Source of the DNA: Brachybacterium fresconis
GTDB taxonomy: Bacteria > Actinomycetota > Actinomycetes > Actinomycetales > Dermabacteraceae
Direction: 5' to 3'
Assembly: GCF_017876515.1 (NCBI RefSeq)
Contig: NZ_JAGIOC010000001.1
Coordinates: 1,116,001 to 1,180,000 of the forward strand
Length of the DNA: 64,000 nt
Shown: positions 26,001 to 34,047 of the stretch, in pieces
How the letters are laid out: each line of letters starts with the position of its first letter
Numbering within the stretch: the stretch's first letter is position 1
The notes under the pieces: generated by a model
Databases searched by the model: none
The model's input: the letters and a program-made list of their open reading frames with translations, nothing else
What the model was told of the DNA's origin: nothing
Translations under genes and position numbers: made by a program

Positions 26001-26906
26001 CTGGGCGGACAGGCGCCCGAACAGCGGCAGCACCTCGACCGGCAGGGCGGCCCGCCCTCGGGTGCCGCGGCCGAGGTGGGCGGTCACGGCCTCGGAGATC
26101 TCGCGGATCTCCCGCTCGCCGGGCAGGAAGACGAGCATGTCGCCGGGACCCTCGGCGGCGAGCTCGTCGACCGCGTCGATGATGGCCTGGGTGAGGTCAC
26201 GCTCGGTGGAGTGGATGTCCTCGAGCTCGTCGTCGTCCTCGTCCGGATCCGCCTCGAGCACCAGCGGGCGGTAGCGGATGTCGACGGGATAGGTGCGGCC
26301 GGAGACCTCGATGATCGGGGCGGGGTCGAGCTCGCCCGAGGGCAGGCGGGAGCCGAAGTGCTCGGCGAACCGCTCCGGGTCGATGGTCGCCGAGGTGATG
26401 ATGATCTTCAGGTCCGGGCGCTGGGGCAGGATCTGACGGAGATAGCCGAGGATGACGTCGATGTTCAGCGAGCGCTCGTGGGCCTCGTCGATGATGATCG
26501 CGTCGTAGCGCGTCAGCAGGCGGTCGCGGCCGATCTCGGCGAGCAGGATGCCGTCGGTCATGAGCTTCAGCCGGGTGCCGCGGGCGGTCTGCTTGGTGAA
26601 GCGGACCTGGAAGCCCACGGCCCCCTCCCCCAGCGTCTGACCGAGCTCGCTCGCGATGCGCTGGGCGACCGAGCGGGCGGCGATCCGGCGCGGCTGGGTG
26701 TGGCCGATCAGGCGCCCCTCGGTGCCGTATCCCAGCTCGAGCAGCATCTTGGGGATCTGGGTGGTCTTGCCGGAGCCCGTGGCGCCGGCGATCACGGTCA
26801 CCTGGTTCTGCGCGATCGCCTCCATGATGTCCTCGCGGCGCCCGGACACGGGCAGCTCGGCGGGATAGGACAGGCGCAGGTCGGGGCTCGGGGAGGACGT
26901 GGTCAT
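23034..26906 (-). CDS. hrpA: ATP-dependent RNA helicase HrpA
   Basis: 1290 residues, the usual size of bacterial HrpA. Walker A GATGSGKT is at residues 41-48; DEAH in [22 protein letters not shown]; motif [10 protein letters not shown]; motif VI [12 protein letters not shown]. The helicase-associated and OB-fold regions follow, then a long C-terminal DUF3418 part ([41 protein letters not shown]). HrpA-type proteins remodel RNA and in E. coli rescue stalled or collided ribosomes. ATG 26906 starts directly with [24 protein letters not shown]. It is divergent from tdh, whose leader holds repeats. Confidence 0.95.
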   Translation of the reverse strand: [1290 protein letters not shown]

Positions 26907-26966
26907 GGCGCGCCCACTCTACGTGGCCGGGCCCTCCCGGGTCGCGGGCAATACGAGCGGGCGCCG

Positions 26967-27055
26967 CCGGGCATCTTCGTCGGCCGCCGCCGGGTCCTTC
27001 CGTCGACCCCGTCGGGATCTTCCGTCGGCAGCGGCCGGTACTCCCGTCAGCGGCA
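26967..27055 (+). repeat. Four imperfect 21-23 bp tandem units upstream of tdh
   Basis: Units at 26967-26989, 26990-27011, 27012-27034 and 27035-27055 each begin with a variant of CCGGG(T/C)ATCTTCCGTCGG. They fill the intergenic space between divergent hrpA and tdh and end about 33 bases before a TACCAT -10-like hexamer (27088-27093). Confidence 0.6.
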
Positions 27056-27147
27056 CGGGACCGTCGGACGCGGCGCCCGGAGCCGTCTACCATCGGGGGC
27101 GGGTCCGCACCGGCGGGCCGACGAGACCGAGGAGGATCGCTGCCGCG

Positions 27148-28215
27148 ATGATGCGTGCGCTGCGCAAGACGGAGCCCGGACCCGGGCTGACGATGGTGGA
27201 CCTGCCCGAGCCGAGCACGGGCCCGCTGGACGTGAAGATCCGGGTGCTGCGCGCCGGGATCTGCGGCACCGACCTGCACATCCTGGCCTGGGACTCCTCG
27301 GCCGAGGCGATGTGCGACACGGTGCCGTTCACGCCCGGCCACGAGTTCTACGGCGAGGTCGTGGAGGTCGGGGTGGATATCACCGACGTGCGGGTCGGGG
27401 ATCGGGTCTCCGGCGAGGGGCACGTGGTGTGCGGGACGTGCCGCAACTGCCGCGCCGGCCGCAAGCAGATGTGCATCCGCACCCGCTCGGTGGGGGTCCA
27501 GCGCGACGGGGCCTTCGCCGAGTACGTCGTGATCCCCCACTTCAATGTCTGGGTCCACGAGCACGACGGCGGCACCGAGCTGATCAGCCCGGAGCTCGGG
27601 GCCCTGTTCGACCCCTTCGGCAATGCCGTGCACACCACGCTGAAGTTCTCGATCATCGGTGAGGACGTGCTGATCACGGGGGCCGGTCCGATCGGACAGA
27701 TGGCCGTGGCCGTGGCCCGCCACGCCGGCGCCCGGTACGTCGCCATCACCGACATCGCCCCGCACCGCCTGGCGATGGCCGAGGACAGCGGGGCCGACGC
27801 CACGATCGACGTCTCCTCCACCCGGATCCGTCACGCGCAGGCGGAGCTGAAGATGCGCGAGGGCTTCGACGTGGGCCTGGAGATCTCCGGGCAGCCCCGG
27901 GCGCTGCAGGAGATGATCGAGAACATGAACCACGGCGGGAAGATCTCGCTGCTGGGACTGCCCTCGCAGAGCTTCGAGATCGACTGGACGATGGTCGTCA
28001 CCCGCATGCTCACCCTGCAGGGCATCTACGGCCGGGAGATGTACGAGACCTGGAACGCGATGTCGGCGATGCTGACCAGCTCGCCCGAGCTGCGCGCGAA
28101 GGTCACCCGGACCGTGACCGACGTGATCCCCGCGGCGGATTTCGCCCGCGGCTACGAGATCGCCCGCACCGGCGACGGCGGCAAGGTCCTGCTGGACTGG
28201 GAGAACCTCGGCTGA
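27148..28215 (+). CDS. tdh: L-threonine 3-dehydrogenase (zinc-dependent)
   Basis: 355 residues, medium-chain zinc dehydrogenase oxidising threonine to 2-amino-3-ketobutyrate with NAD. Catalytic zinc ligands: Cys39 in [10 protein letters not shown] and His65-Glu66 in PGHEFYGE. The structural zinc cysteines are 95, 98, 101 and 109 ([15 protein letters not shown]). The Rossmann motif is [29 protein letters not shown] and the downstream kbl gene support the threonine function. The start is ATG 27148 after GGAGGA; a second ATG follows directly. Confidence 0.93.
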   Translation: MMRALRKTEPGPGLTMVDLPEPSTGPLDVKIRVLRAGICGTDLHILAWDSSAEAMCDTVPFTPGHEFYGEVVEVGVDITDVRVGDRVSGEGHVVCGTCRNCRAGRKQMCIRTRSVGVQRDGAFAEYVVIPHFNVWVHEHDGGTELISPELGALFDPFGNAVHTTLKFSIIGEDVLITGAGPIGQMAVAVARHAGARYVAITDIAPHRLAMAEDSGADATIDVSSTRIRHAQAELKMREGFDVGLEISGQPRALQEMIENMNHGGKISLLGLPSQSFEIDWTMVVTRMLTLQGIYGREMYETWNAMSAMLTSSPELRAKVTRTVTDVIPAADFARGYEIARTGDGGKVLLDWENLG

Positions 28216-28330
28216 CGCCGTCCTCGCCCCGTCGCGGCCACCGCGCCCCACCTCTGCGGATCCGGTCCGCCCCCGGACCCGTCCTGCCCCACCGACTCCA
28301 CCCCTGATCTCCCCTGACGGAAGGACTCCC

Positions 28331-29545
28331 GTGTACACGGACCTCAAGGACCAGCTGACCGCCGAGCTCGCCGAGATCGAGCAGGCCGGCACCTTCAAGC
28401 ACGAGCGCATCATCTCCACCCCGCAGTCCGGGCGCATCACCGCCGCACCCATGGGCCGGGGCGGCACCGAGGTGCTGAACTTCTGCGCGAACAACTACCT
28501 GGGCCTGGCCGATCACCCCGATCTGGTGGCCGCGGCGAAGAAGGCACTGGATGATCGCGGTTTCGGGATGGCCTCGGTGCGGTTCATCTGCGGCACCCAG
28601 GACCTCCACCTGCAGCTGGAGCGGGAGGTCTCCGCCTTCCTCGGCACCGAGGAGACGATCCTGTTCTCCTCCTGCTTCGACGCCAACGGCGCCGTGTTCG
28701 AGCCCCTGTTCGGCAAGGATGACGCGATCATCTCCGACGCACTGAACCACGCCTCCCTGATCGACGGGATCCGCCTGTCCAAGGCGGCCCGCTACCGGTA
28801 CCGCAACGCCGACCTCGAGGACCTGCGCGCCCAGCTGGAAGCCACCCGCGCCCAGAACGACGGCGCCGGGGCGCGGCGCACGATCATCGTCACCGACGGC
28901 GTGTTCTCCATGGACGGCTACCTCGCCCCCCTGCCGGGGATCTGCGATCTGGCCGACGAGTACGGGGCGCTGGTGATGGTCGACGACTCCCACGCCGTCG
29001 GCTTCATGGGCGCCACCGGCGCCGGCACCCCGGAGCACTTCGGGGTCTCCGAGCGGGTGGACATCTACACCGGCACCTTCGGCAAGGCTCTCGGCGGCGC
29101 CAGCGGCGGCTACGTCTCCGCCCGCGCCGAGATCGTCGCGATGCTGCGCCAGAAGGGCCGCCCCTATCTGTTCTCCAACTCCCTGGCGCCGGCGATCGTC
29201 GCCGCGACGCTCACCGCGCTCGAGCTGGTCGCCGGCAGCGCCGAGCTGCGCACGAAGCTGTTCGACAACGCCGAGCTGTTCCGTCGGAGGATGAGCGAGG
29301 AGGACTTCGAGCTGCTTCCCGGCGAGCACGCGATCGTGCCGGTGATGTTCGGCGACGCGGCGCTGGCCGGGAAGGTCGCCGATGCGATGCTCGACAACGG
29401 TGTGTTCGTCACCGCCTTCTCCTACCCCGTGGTCCCCCAGGGCAAGGCCCGCATCCGCGTCCAGCTCTCCGCCGCGCACACCGAGGCCGACGTCGAAGCC
29501 GCGGTGCAGGCCTTCGTCGCCTCCCGCGCCGCCGTGCAGGGGTGA
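28331..29545 (+). CDS. kbl: Glycine C-acetyltransferase (2-amino-3-ketobutyrate CoA ligase)
   Basis: 404 residues, alpha-oxoamine synthase family, PLP-dependent. It cleaves 2-amino-3-ketobutyrate with CoA into glycine and acetyl-CoA, the second step of threonine catabolism after Tdh. The PLP lysine is Lys252 ([14 protein letters not shown]) and the PLP-ring aspartate is in [12 protein letters not shown]. Other family blocks are [14 protein letters not shown] and [14 protein letters not shown]. The start GTG 28331 has GGAAGGA upstream. The 115-nt gap from tdh has no clear terminator, so the pair is probably one operon. Confidence 0.95.
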   Translation: MYTDLKDQLTAELAEIEQAGTFKHERIISTPQSGRITAAPMGRGGTEVLNFCANNYLGLADHPDLVAAAKKALDDRGFGMASVRFICGTQDLHLQLEREVSAFLGTEETILFSSCFDANGAVFEPLFGKDDAIISDALNHASLIDGIRLSKAARYRYRNADLEDLRAQLEATRAQNDGAGARRTIIVTDGVFSMDGYLAPLPGICDLADEYGALVMVDDSHAVGFMGATGAGTPEHFGVSERVDIYTGTFGKALGGASGGYVSARAEIVAMLRQKGRPYLFSNSLAPAIVAATLTALELVAGSAELRTKLFDNAELFRRRMSEEDFELLPGEHAIVPVMFGDAALAGKVADAMLDNGVFVTAFSYPVVPQGKARIRVQLSAAHTEADVEAAVQAFVASRAAVQG

Positions 29546-29593
29546 TCCCGAAGGGCTGACCGCGGCCGCATCGGACGCCTTCGTCGGACCCCG

Positions 29594-29615
29594 GGGCGTT
29601 CCCGCGGGAACGCCC
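29594..29615. terminator. Palindromic terminator between kbl and APH gene
   Basis: A perfect 22-bp palindrome with arms GGGCGTTCC and GGAACGCCC around CGCG, 48 bases after the kbl stop, in the gap between convergent genes. It can act on both strands. Confidence 0.6.
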
Positions 29616-29700
29616 GACACGGCTGCCGTCCCCCTCCGGGAGCCTCTCCTGCGATGCTGCGCACTGTCCGAGAGCAGCGACGAGCCGGTGTGATCTCCCG

Positions 29701-30654
29701 TCACCGGCACGCATCGAGCAGGCGCTGCCCGGCCCGCCCCAGGCGATGCCCCCGGGGGTATGCCGTCAGCAGGGAGAGAGCGAGGCGCACGCCCCAGGCC
29801 CAGGAACGGTCGACGAGTGCCGACCAGCACGCCTCGTCCGCGATGCCGGCCCAGGTCGCTTCGGCCCGGTAGGCCCTGAGCATCGAGTCCGAGGGGTCAT
29901 GCAGCAGCAGGGCGCCGAGGTCACTCGCGGGGTCCCCGATCGTGGCATCGCCCCAGTCGATCAGCGCCGCCTCGCGCACCGTCCCTGCCGGCGGGACCAC
30001 GACGTTGCCAGGGTGCGGATCGCCGTGCATCAGCAGCGCAGGACGATCCCAGGTCGTCGCGCCCAGTCCGCGGTCCCACCCGCCGCGGGCCCGACGGCGG
30101 GTGACGGCATCGACCCCGGAGCGCTCGAGATCGCCCGCGAAGGCCTCCGTGCGGGTGGCGAGCGGGGCCCCGCGCACCGGGTTCGGGTCGACCCGGGGCG
30201 CCGGCAGTGAGTGGACCCGTGCCAGCATGCGCGCCACGGACCACGCCACCCCCACCCGGGATCCCTCCTCGACCTCGCCTGCGGTGCGGCCGGGGATCCA
30301 CGGCACGAGCGTGGCGTGATCCGTCGTGGCCAACGGTGTCGGGATCCGCATCGGCAGCTGCTCGGCGACGTCGGCGAGATGGCGCAGCACCAAGATCTCG
30401 CGTCCCAGCAGCGGCACGGCCGAGGCCCGTCGGACCACACGGAGCACCACGGGCTCGCCGCGGACCGTGCCGACCGGCCACAGCACGTTGTCCCAGCCCT
30501 GGTCGAGCGGCGCGGCGCCCACCGTGGTCACGAAGTCCTCGAGCTCCCTGCCGGGCTCCGGGACCAGCGCCGCGCACAGCGCGTCGACGCGGGCGGCATC
30601 GACCGGCAGGTCGGCGGGCGGCGGCGCGGGATCGGGTCCGACCGGGGCGGGCAT
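29701..30654 (-). CDS. Aminoglycoside phosphotransferase (APH) family protein
   Basis: 317 residues with the protein-kinase-like APH fold: nucleotide lobe VLRVVRRASAVPLLGREILVLRHLAD, Brenner motif LLMHGDPHPGNVVV (catalytic Asp) and metal motif ALIDWGDATIGDPASDLGALL. Such proteins phosphorylate small molecules (antibiotics, sugars, macrolides) and many are not resistance enzymes; nothing here identifies the substrate. It faces the tdh-kbl pair and is divergent from the sugar isomerase operon. Confidence 0.85.
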   Translation of the reverse strand: MPAPVGPDPAPPPADLPVDAARVDALCAALVPEPGRELEDFVTTVGAAPLDQGWDNVLWPVGTVRGEPVVLRVVRRASAVPLLGREILVLRHLADVAEQLPMRIPTPLATTDHATLVPWIPGRTAGEVEEGSRVGVAWSVARMLARVHSLPAPRVDPNPVRGAPLATRTEAFAGDLERSGVDAVTRRRARGGWDRGLGATTWDRPALLMHGDPHPGNVVVPPAGTVREAALIDWGDATIGDPASDLGALLLHDPSDSMLRAYRAEATWAGIADEACWSALVDRSWAWGVRLALSLLTAYPRGHRLGRAGQRLLDACR

Positions 30655-30968
30655 CGTCCCAGCGTACGAACGCGGGCCCGCAGTAACAAGCGCGGTCCCG
30701 CGCAGAGGACGTCCCCGTGGGAAAGCCTCGGGACTCAGCGCCGATCGTGCGGTCCCTCATTCGGCACCGGGTGATCGAGGACCTCAGGAGCGTCGACGGG
30801 AGCCTCGCCGCCGCCGGCCCGGCGCTCTCGGAGGCCCTGCGCGAAGGGCAACCCTCGGCAAACTGGCCGAGGTCGCGGGCATCGCTCGATAGCGTGGACG
30901 TCACGCGGCCGGGTCGGCGCCCCGCCGTCCCCGGGCGAGGCGGCCCGGACCGACCACAGGAGGCTCGC
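30655..30968 (+). promoter_or_regulatory. Leader of the isomerase-GH3 operon with a 20-bp palindrome
   Basis: 314 non-coding bases between divergent genes. A perfect inverted repeat CCTCGGC-AAACTG-GCCGAGG lies at 30853-30872, and a TAGCGT -10-like hexamer at 30890-30895. The palindrome would overlap the -35 region, the position of a repressor operator (for example LacI-type). No cognate regulator is adjacent. The upstream open frame from 30717 into the isomerase is not supported as coding. Confidence 0.4.
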
Positions 30969-31838
30969 TTGGCTCGCATCGGTATCCAGCTCATGATGCT
31001 CAAGGACCACATCGCGGCAGAGGGGGTCCTCCCCGTCCTGCGGCGGGTGCGGGAGACCGGCTTCGACGTCGTGGAGGTCTCGCAGGTCCCGATGACGCAG
31101 CAGAACGTGGCCGCGGTGGAGGAGGCGCGAGACAGCCTCGGCATCGAGGTCGCCGCGATCTCCGCGAAGACGTCCGTCCCGGCCGGCAGCGAGGAGCTGA
31201 CCCTCCAGGACCACTTCGACCTCCACGTCGAGCATGCCCGGCGCCTGGGCACCACCATGATCCGCATCGGCATGATGCCGCTCGGCGCGATGGCCTCCCA
31301 GGAGGCCTTCGACGCCTTCGCCCATGAGGCAGACGAGTACGCCCGTCGCCTCGCCGACGAGGGGATCTCGCTGAGCTACCACAACCATCACGTCGAATTC
31401 GCGAAGTTCGGCGGGGCCACGCTCCTGGACCAGCTGCGCGAGAAGGCACCGCACCTGCGCTACGAGATCGACTGCCACTGGGTCCAGCGCGGCGGACGCG
31501 ATCCGGAGCGGACCCTGGCCGACTTCGCGGGCGTGCTGGACCTGGTCCATCTCAAGGACTTCCGCATCGTGCTGCCGTCCGCCGAGACGTTCGAGGCCAT
31601 GCACGCCGGCGACCGTGATGCCTTCGGCGACTACTGGGCGCGCGACATCGTGCAGTTCGCCGAGGTCGGTCAGGGCACCTTGGACTGGAGGCCCGTCATC
31701 GACCAGGGCATCGCCTCCGGTGCCCGTCACCTGCTGATCGAGCAGGACCAGACCTACGGCCGGGACATCTTCGACTCCCTCGCGATGAGTCGCGACCACC
31801 TCGTCTCCCTCGGCTACGAGTCCCTGATCACCGGCTGA
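30969..31838 (+). CDS. Sugar phosphate isomerase/epimerase (xylose-isomerase-like TIM barrel), TTG start
   Basis: 289 residues of the AP-endonuclease-2/xylose isomerase-like barrel: RIGIQLMMLKDH start, GFDVVEVSQ, the metal-site regions LSYHNHHVEFAKF, YEIDCHWVQRGG and VHLKDFRI, and the C-terminal LLIEQDQTYGRD. The initiation codon is TTG at 30969, chosen because a strong AGGAGG lies 5-6 nt upstream and homology begins here; the ATG 84 codons earlier lacks similarity. The GH3 glycosidase gene follows after 55 nt, pointing to catabolism of a glycoside or oligosaccharide. The exact sugar is unknown. Confidence 0.85.
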   Translation: MARIGIQLMMLKDHIAAEGVLPVLRRVRETGFDVVEVSQVPMTQQNVAAVEEARDSLGIEVAAISAKTSVPAGSEELTLQDHFDLHVEHARRLGTTMIRIGMMPLGAMASQEAFDAFAHEADEYARRLADEGISLSYHNHHVEFAKFGGATLLDQLREKAPHLRYEIDCHWVQRGGRDPERTLADFAGVLDLVHLKDFRIVLPSAETFEAMHAGDRDAFGDYWARDIVQFAEVGQGTLDWRPVIDQGIASGARHLLIEQDQTYGRDIFDSLAMSRDHLVSLGYESLITG

Positions 31839-31893
31839 TCCCGGTCCGTCGGCCTCCGCACGTCCCTCGCCCATCACGACCCCAGGAGCATTC

Positions 31894-33921
31894 ATGCCCG
31901 CCCAGATCCCGCTGTCCAGCCGCGTCAAGAAGACCCTCGAGGTCGACGGTCTCCGTTTCCGTGACCTCGACGGCGACGGCGAGCTCACCCCCTTCGAGGA
32001 CTGGCGGCTGAGCCCGGCCGAGCGCGCCGCGGACCTGGTGGCGCGCATGTCCCCGGACGAGAAGCTCGGTCTGATGGTCATCAGCTCCCGTCCGATGGGC
32101 ATCTCCCAGCACAACAAGGACTTCACCAGCGGCGACGGCGTGCTCGATGAGCAGCATCTGCCGATCAAGCTCGATCCCCACACGAGCGCGGGAATCCCCT
32201 TCGAGGGCACCACCGAGATGATCACCGGGCTGCACATGCGCCACTTCATCATGCGGGAGGAGCCCACCGGGGCCCGGATCGCCACCTGGATCAACGCGAT
32301 GAACGAGGTCGCCGAGTCCACCCGCTGGGGCATCCCCGTGATCGTGACCGCGAACTCGAAGAACGAGGCCGGCGGCTTCAAGATGGGCGGCACTCCCCAG
32401 GACCAGCCCTTCACCGCATGGCCCGGCACGCTGGGCCTGGCGGCGACCGGGTCGCTCGAGATCATCGAATCCTTCGCGGCGCATTCGCGCGCAGAGTGGG
32501 TGTCCTCCGGCCTGCGCAAGGGCTACATGTACATGGCGGACGTGTTCACCGACCCGCGCTGGTTCCGCGGCCAGGGCACCTTCGGCGAGGACCCGCAGTT
32601 CGTGGCGCGGGCGATGTCCGCCATCGTTCGCGGGTTCCAGGGCCAGGACGGGCTCTCGGCCGACGGTGTCGCCCTGACCACCAAGCACTTCCCCGGCGGC
32701 GGCGCCCGGGAGAACGGCACCGATCCGCACTACGCGGAGGGCCGCTTCAACATCTACCCCACGCCCGGCTCCCTCGAGGAGTACCACCTGCCGCCGTTCC
32801 AGGCCGCGATCGAGGCGGGCACCTCCTCGATCATGCCCTACTACGCGATCCCCTCGGACGAGAAGTCCGCCACCCCGCAAGGGCGCCTGACGGACTTCGA
32901 GCAGGTCGGCTTCGCCTTCAACAAGGAGGTGATGGACCTGCTGCGGGCGATGGGCCATCGCGGCTACATCAACTCCGACTCCGGCGTGATGTCGAAGATG
33001 GCCTGGGGCGTGGAGGACCTCACCCCGGCCGAGCGTGTCGGCCGTGCCGTGATGGCCGGCACCGACATGTTCGCCGACACCAACGACGTCGCCTCCGTGC
33101 GCGAGGCGTACGTGGCCGGGCACTTCACCGGTGATCGCCTCGACGAGGCGGCGCAGCTGCTGCTCCAGGAGCTGTTCACCCTCGGCCTGTTCGAGAACCC
33201 CTACGCGGATCCCGAGGAGGCGGACCGCGTGGTCCAGAACTCCGCCGCCCAGGCCGCGGCGACCGACGCGCACCGGCGCTCCGTGGTGCTGGCCAAGAAC
33301 CACGAGGCGGTCCTGCCGCTGACCGCCGAGTCCCTGGCGGGGAAGTCGGTCTACGTCGAGCTGATGGCCAAGGACCTCACGGTCAAGCAGCTGGACGCGC
33401 TGCGCGCGCGCCTCGAGCAGGCCCATCCCGACATCGACTTCACCACCGACCACCGCCGCGCGGACGTCGCGATCGTGCTCGTGAAGCCGTTCGTCGGGTC
33501 GTACTTCGAGTTCGTGGGGATCACGGATCTGTCGATCGGCGAGCACGCCCACATCGACATCGAGAAGCTGCGTCGCATCCGTCAGAGCGTGGACACCCTG
33601 GTCATCGGGCTGGATGCCATGTACCCGTGGCTGCTGGATTCGATCGAGCCGCTGGCCGACGGTCTGCTGATCGGCTTCGAGACCCGCGAGGAGATCGTGG
33701 TCGAGGCGGCGCTCGGCGGGTTCTCCCCCAGCGGTCGGCTGCCGATCACGTTCCCGATCGACGCCGCCGCGGTCGCCGTGGACGAGCAGGGGCGCTGCGC
33801 CTCCCCCAACGACGTCCCCGGCTACGCCAAGGAGCAGCATATGAATGGGCACCCCTACGTCTACGTCGACGCCGACGGCAACCGGTACCAGCTCGGGCAC
33901 GGGCTCGGCTACGGCGCCTGA
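31894..33921 (+). CDS. Glycoside hydrolase family 3 (beta-glucosidase-like)
   Basis: 675 residues, no signal peptide, so probably cytoplasmic. Near residues 20-38 is an EF-hand-like loop, FRDLDGDGELTPFEDWRL, seen in a GH3 subset. The (beta/alpha)8 barrel has the motifs RGQGTFGEDPQFVARA, TTKHFPGGGARENGTD (Lys-His at 264-265) and the candidate nucleophile Asp362 in GYINSDSGVM. The C-terminal alpha/beta sandwich starts near HRRSVVLAKNHEAVLPL. No fibronectin-III domain follows. AGGAG precedes ATG 31894. It acts with the upstream isomerase in a sugar-use operon. Confidence 0.9.
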   Translation: MPAQIPLSSRVKKTLEVDGLRFRDLDGDGELTPFEDWRLSPAERAADLVARMSPDEKLGLMVISSRPMGISQHNKDFTSGDGVLDEQHLPIKLDPHTSAGIPFEGTTEMITGLHMRHFIMREEPTGARIATWINAMNEVAESTRWGIPVIVTANSKNEAGGFKMGGTPQDQPFTAWPGTLGLAATGSLEIIESFAAHSRAEWVSSGLRKGYMYMADVFTDPRWFRGQGTFGEDPQFVARAMSAIVRGFQGQDGLSADGVALTTKHFPGGGARENGTDPHYAEGRFNIYPTPGSLEEYHLPPFQAAIEAGTSSIMPYYAIPSDEKSATPQGRLTDFEQVGFAFNKEVMDLLRAMGHRGYINSDSGVMSKMAWGVEDLTPAERVGRAVMAGTDMFADTNDVASVREAYVAGHFTGDRLDEAAQLLLQELFTLGLFENPYADPEEADRVVQNSAAQAAATDAHRRSVVLAKNHEAVLPLTAESLAGKSVYVELMAKDLTVKQLDALRARLEQAHPDIDFTTDHRRADVAIVLVKPFVGSYFEFVGITDLSIGEHAHIDIEKLRRIRQSVDTLVIGLDAMYPWLLDSIEPLADGLLIGFETREEIVVEAALGGFSPSGRLPITFPIDAAAVAVDEQGRCASPNDVPGYAKEQHMNGHPYVYVDADGNRYQLGHGLGYGA

Positions 33922-34047
33922 ACCGCCGGCGCTCCGCCCTCCGCGGGCACCGATGTGCCGACGACCTGGTGGATCCGGGCCGGTACGGCCTTTTCGTCGG
34001 GGAGCTGCACGGTGGCCACGACCCGGGAGCGACCCTGCCCCTCGGGA

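Noticed and set aside
23859-27662. 1267-codon plus-strand open frame opposite hrpA
   Set aside because: Antisense shadow of hrpA, composed of Gly/Val/Leu/Asp-rich sequence without motifs, and it runs into tdh in a different frame.
29701-30654. Aminoglycoside resistance gene
   Set aside because: The APH fold is shared by many kinases with other substrates; nothing in sequence or context indicates antibiotic modification.
31828-33900. 690-codon minus-strand open frame opposite the GH3 gene
   Set aside because: Shadow frame; the GH3 gene has clear barrel motifs, ribosome site and codon bias.
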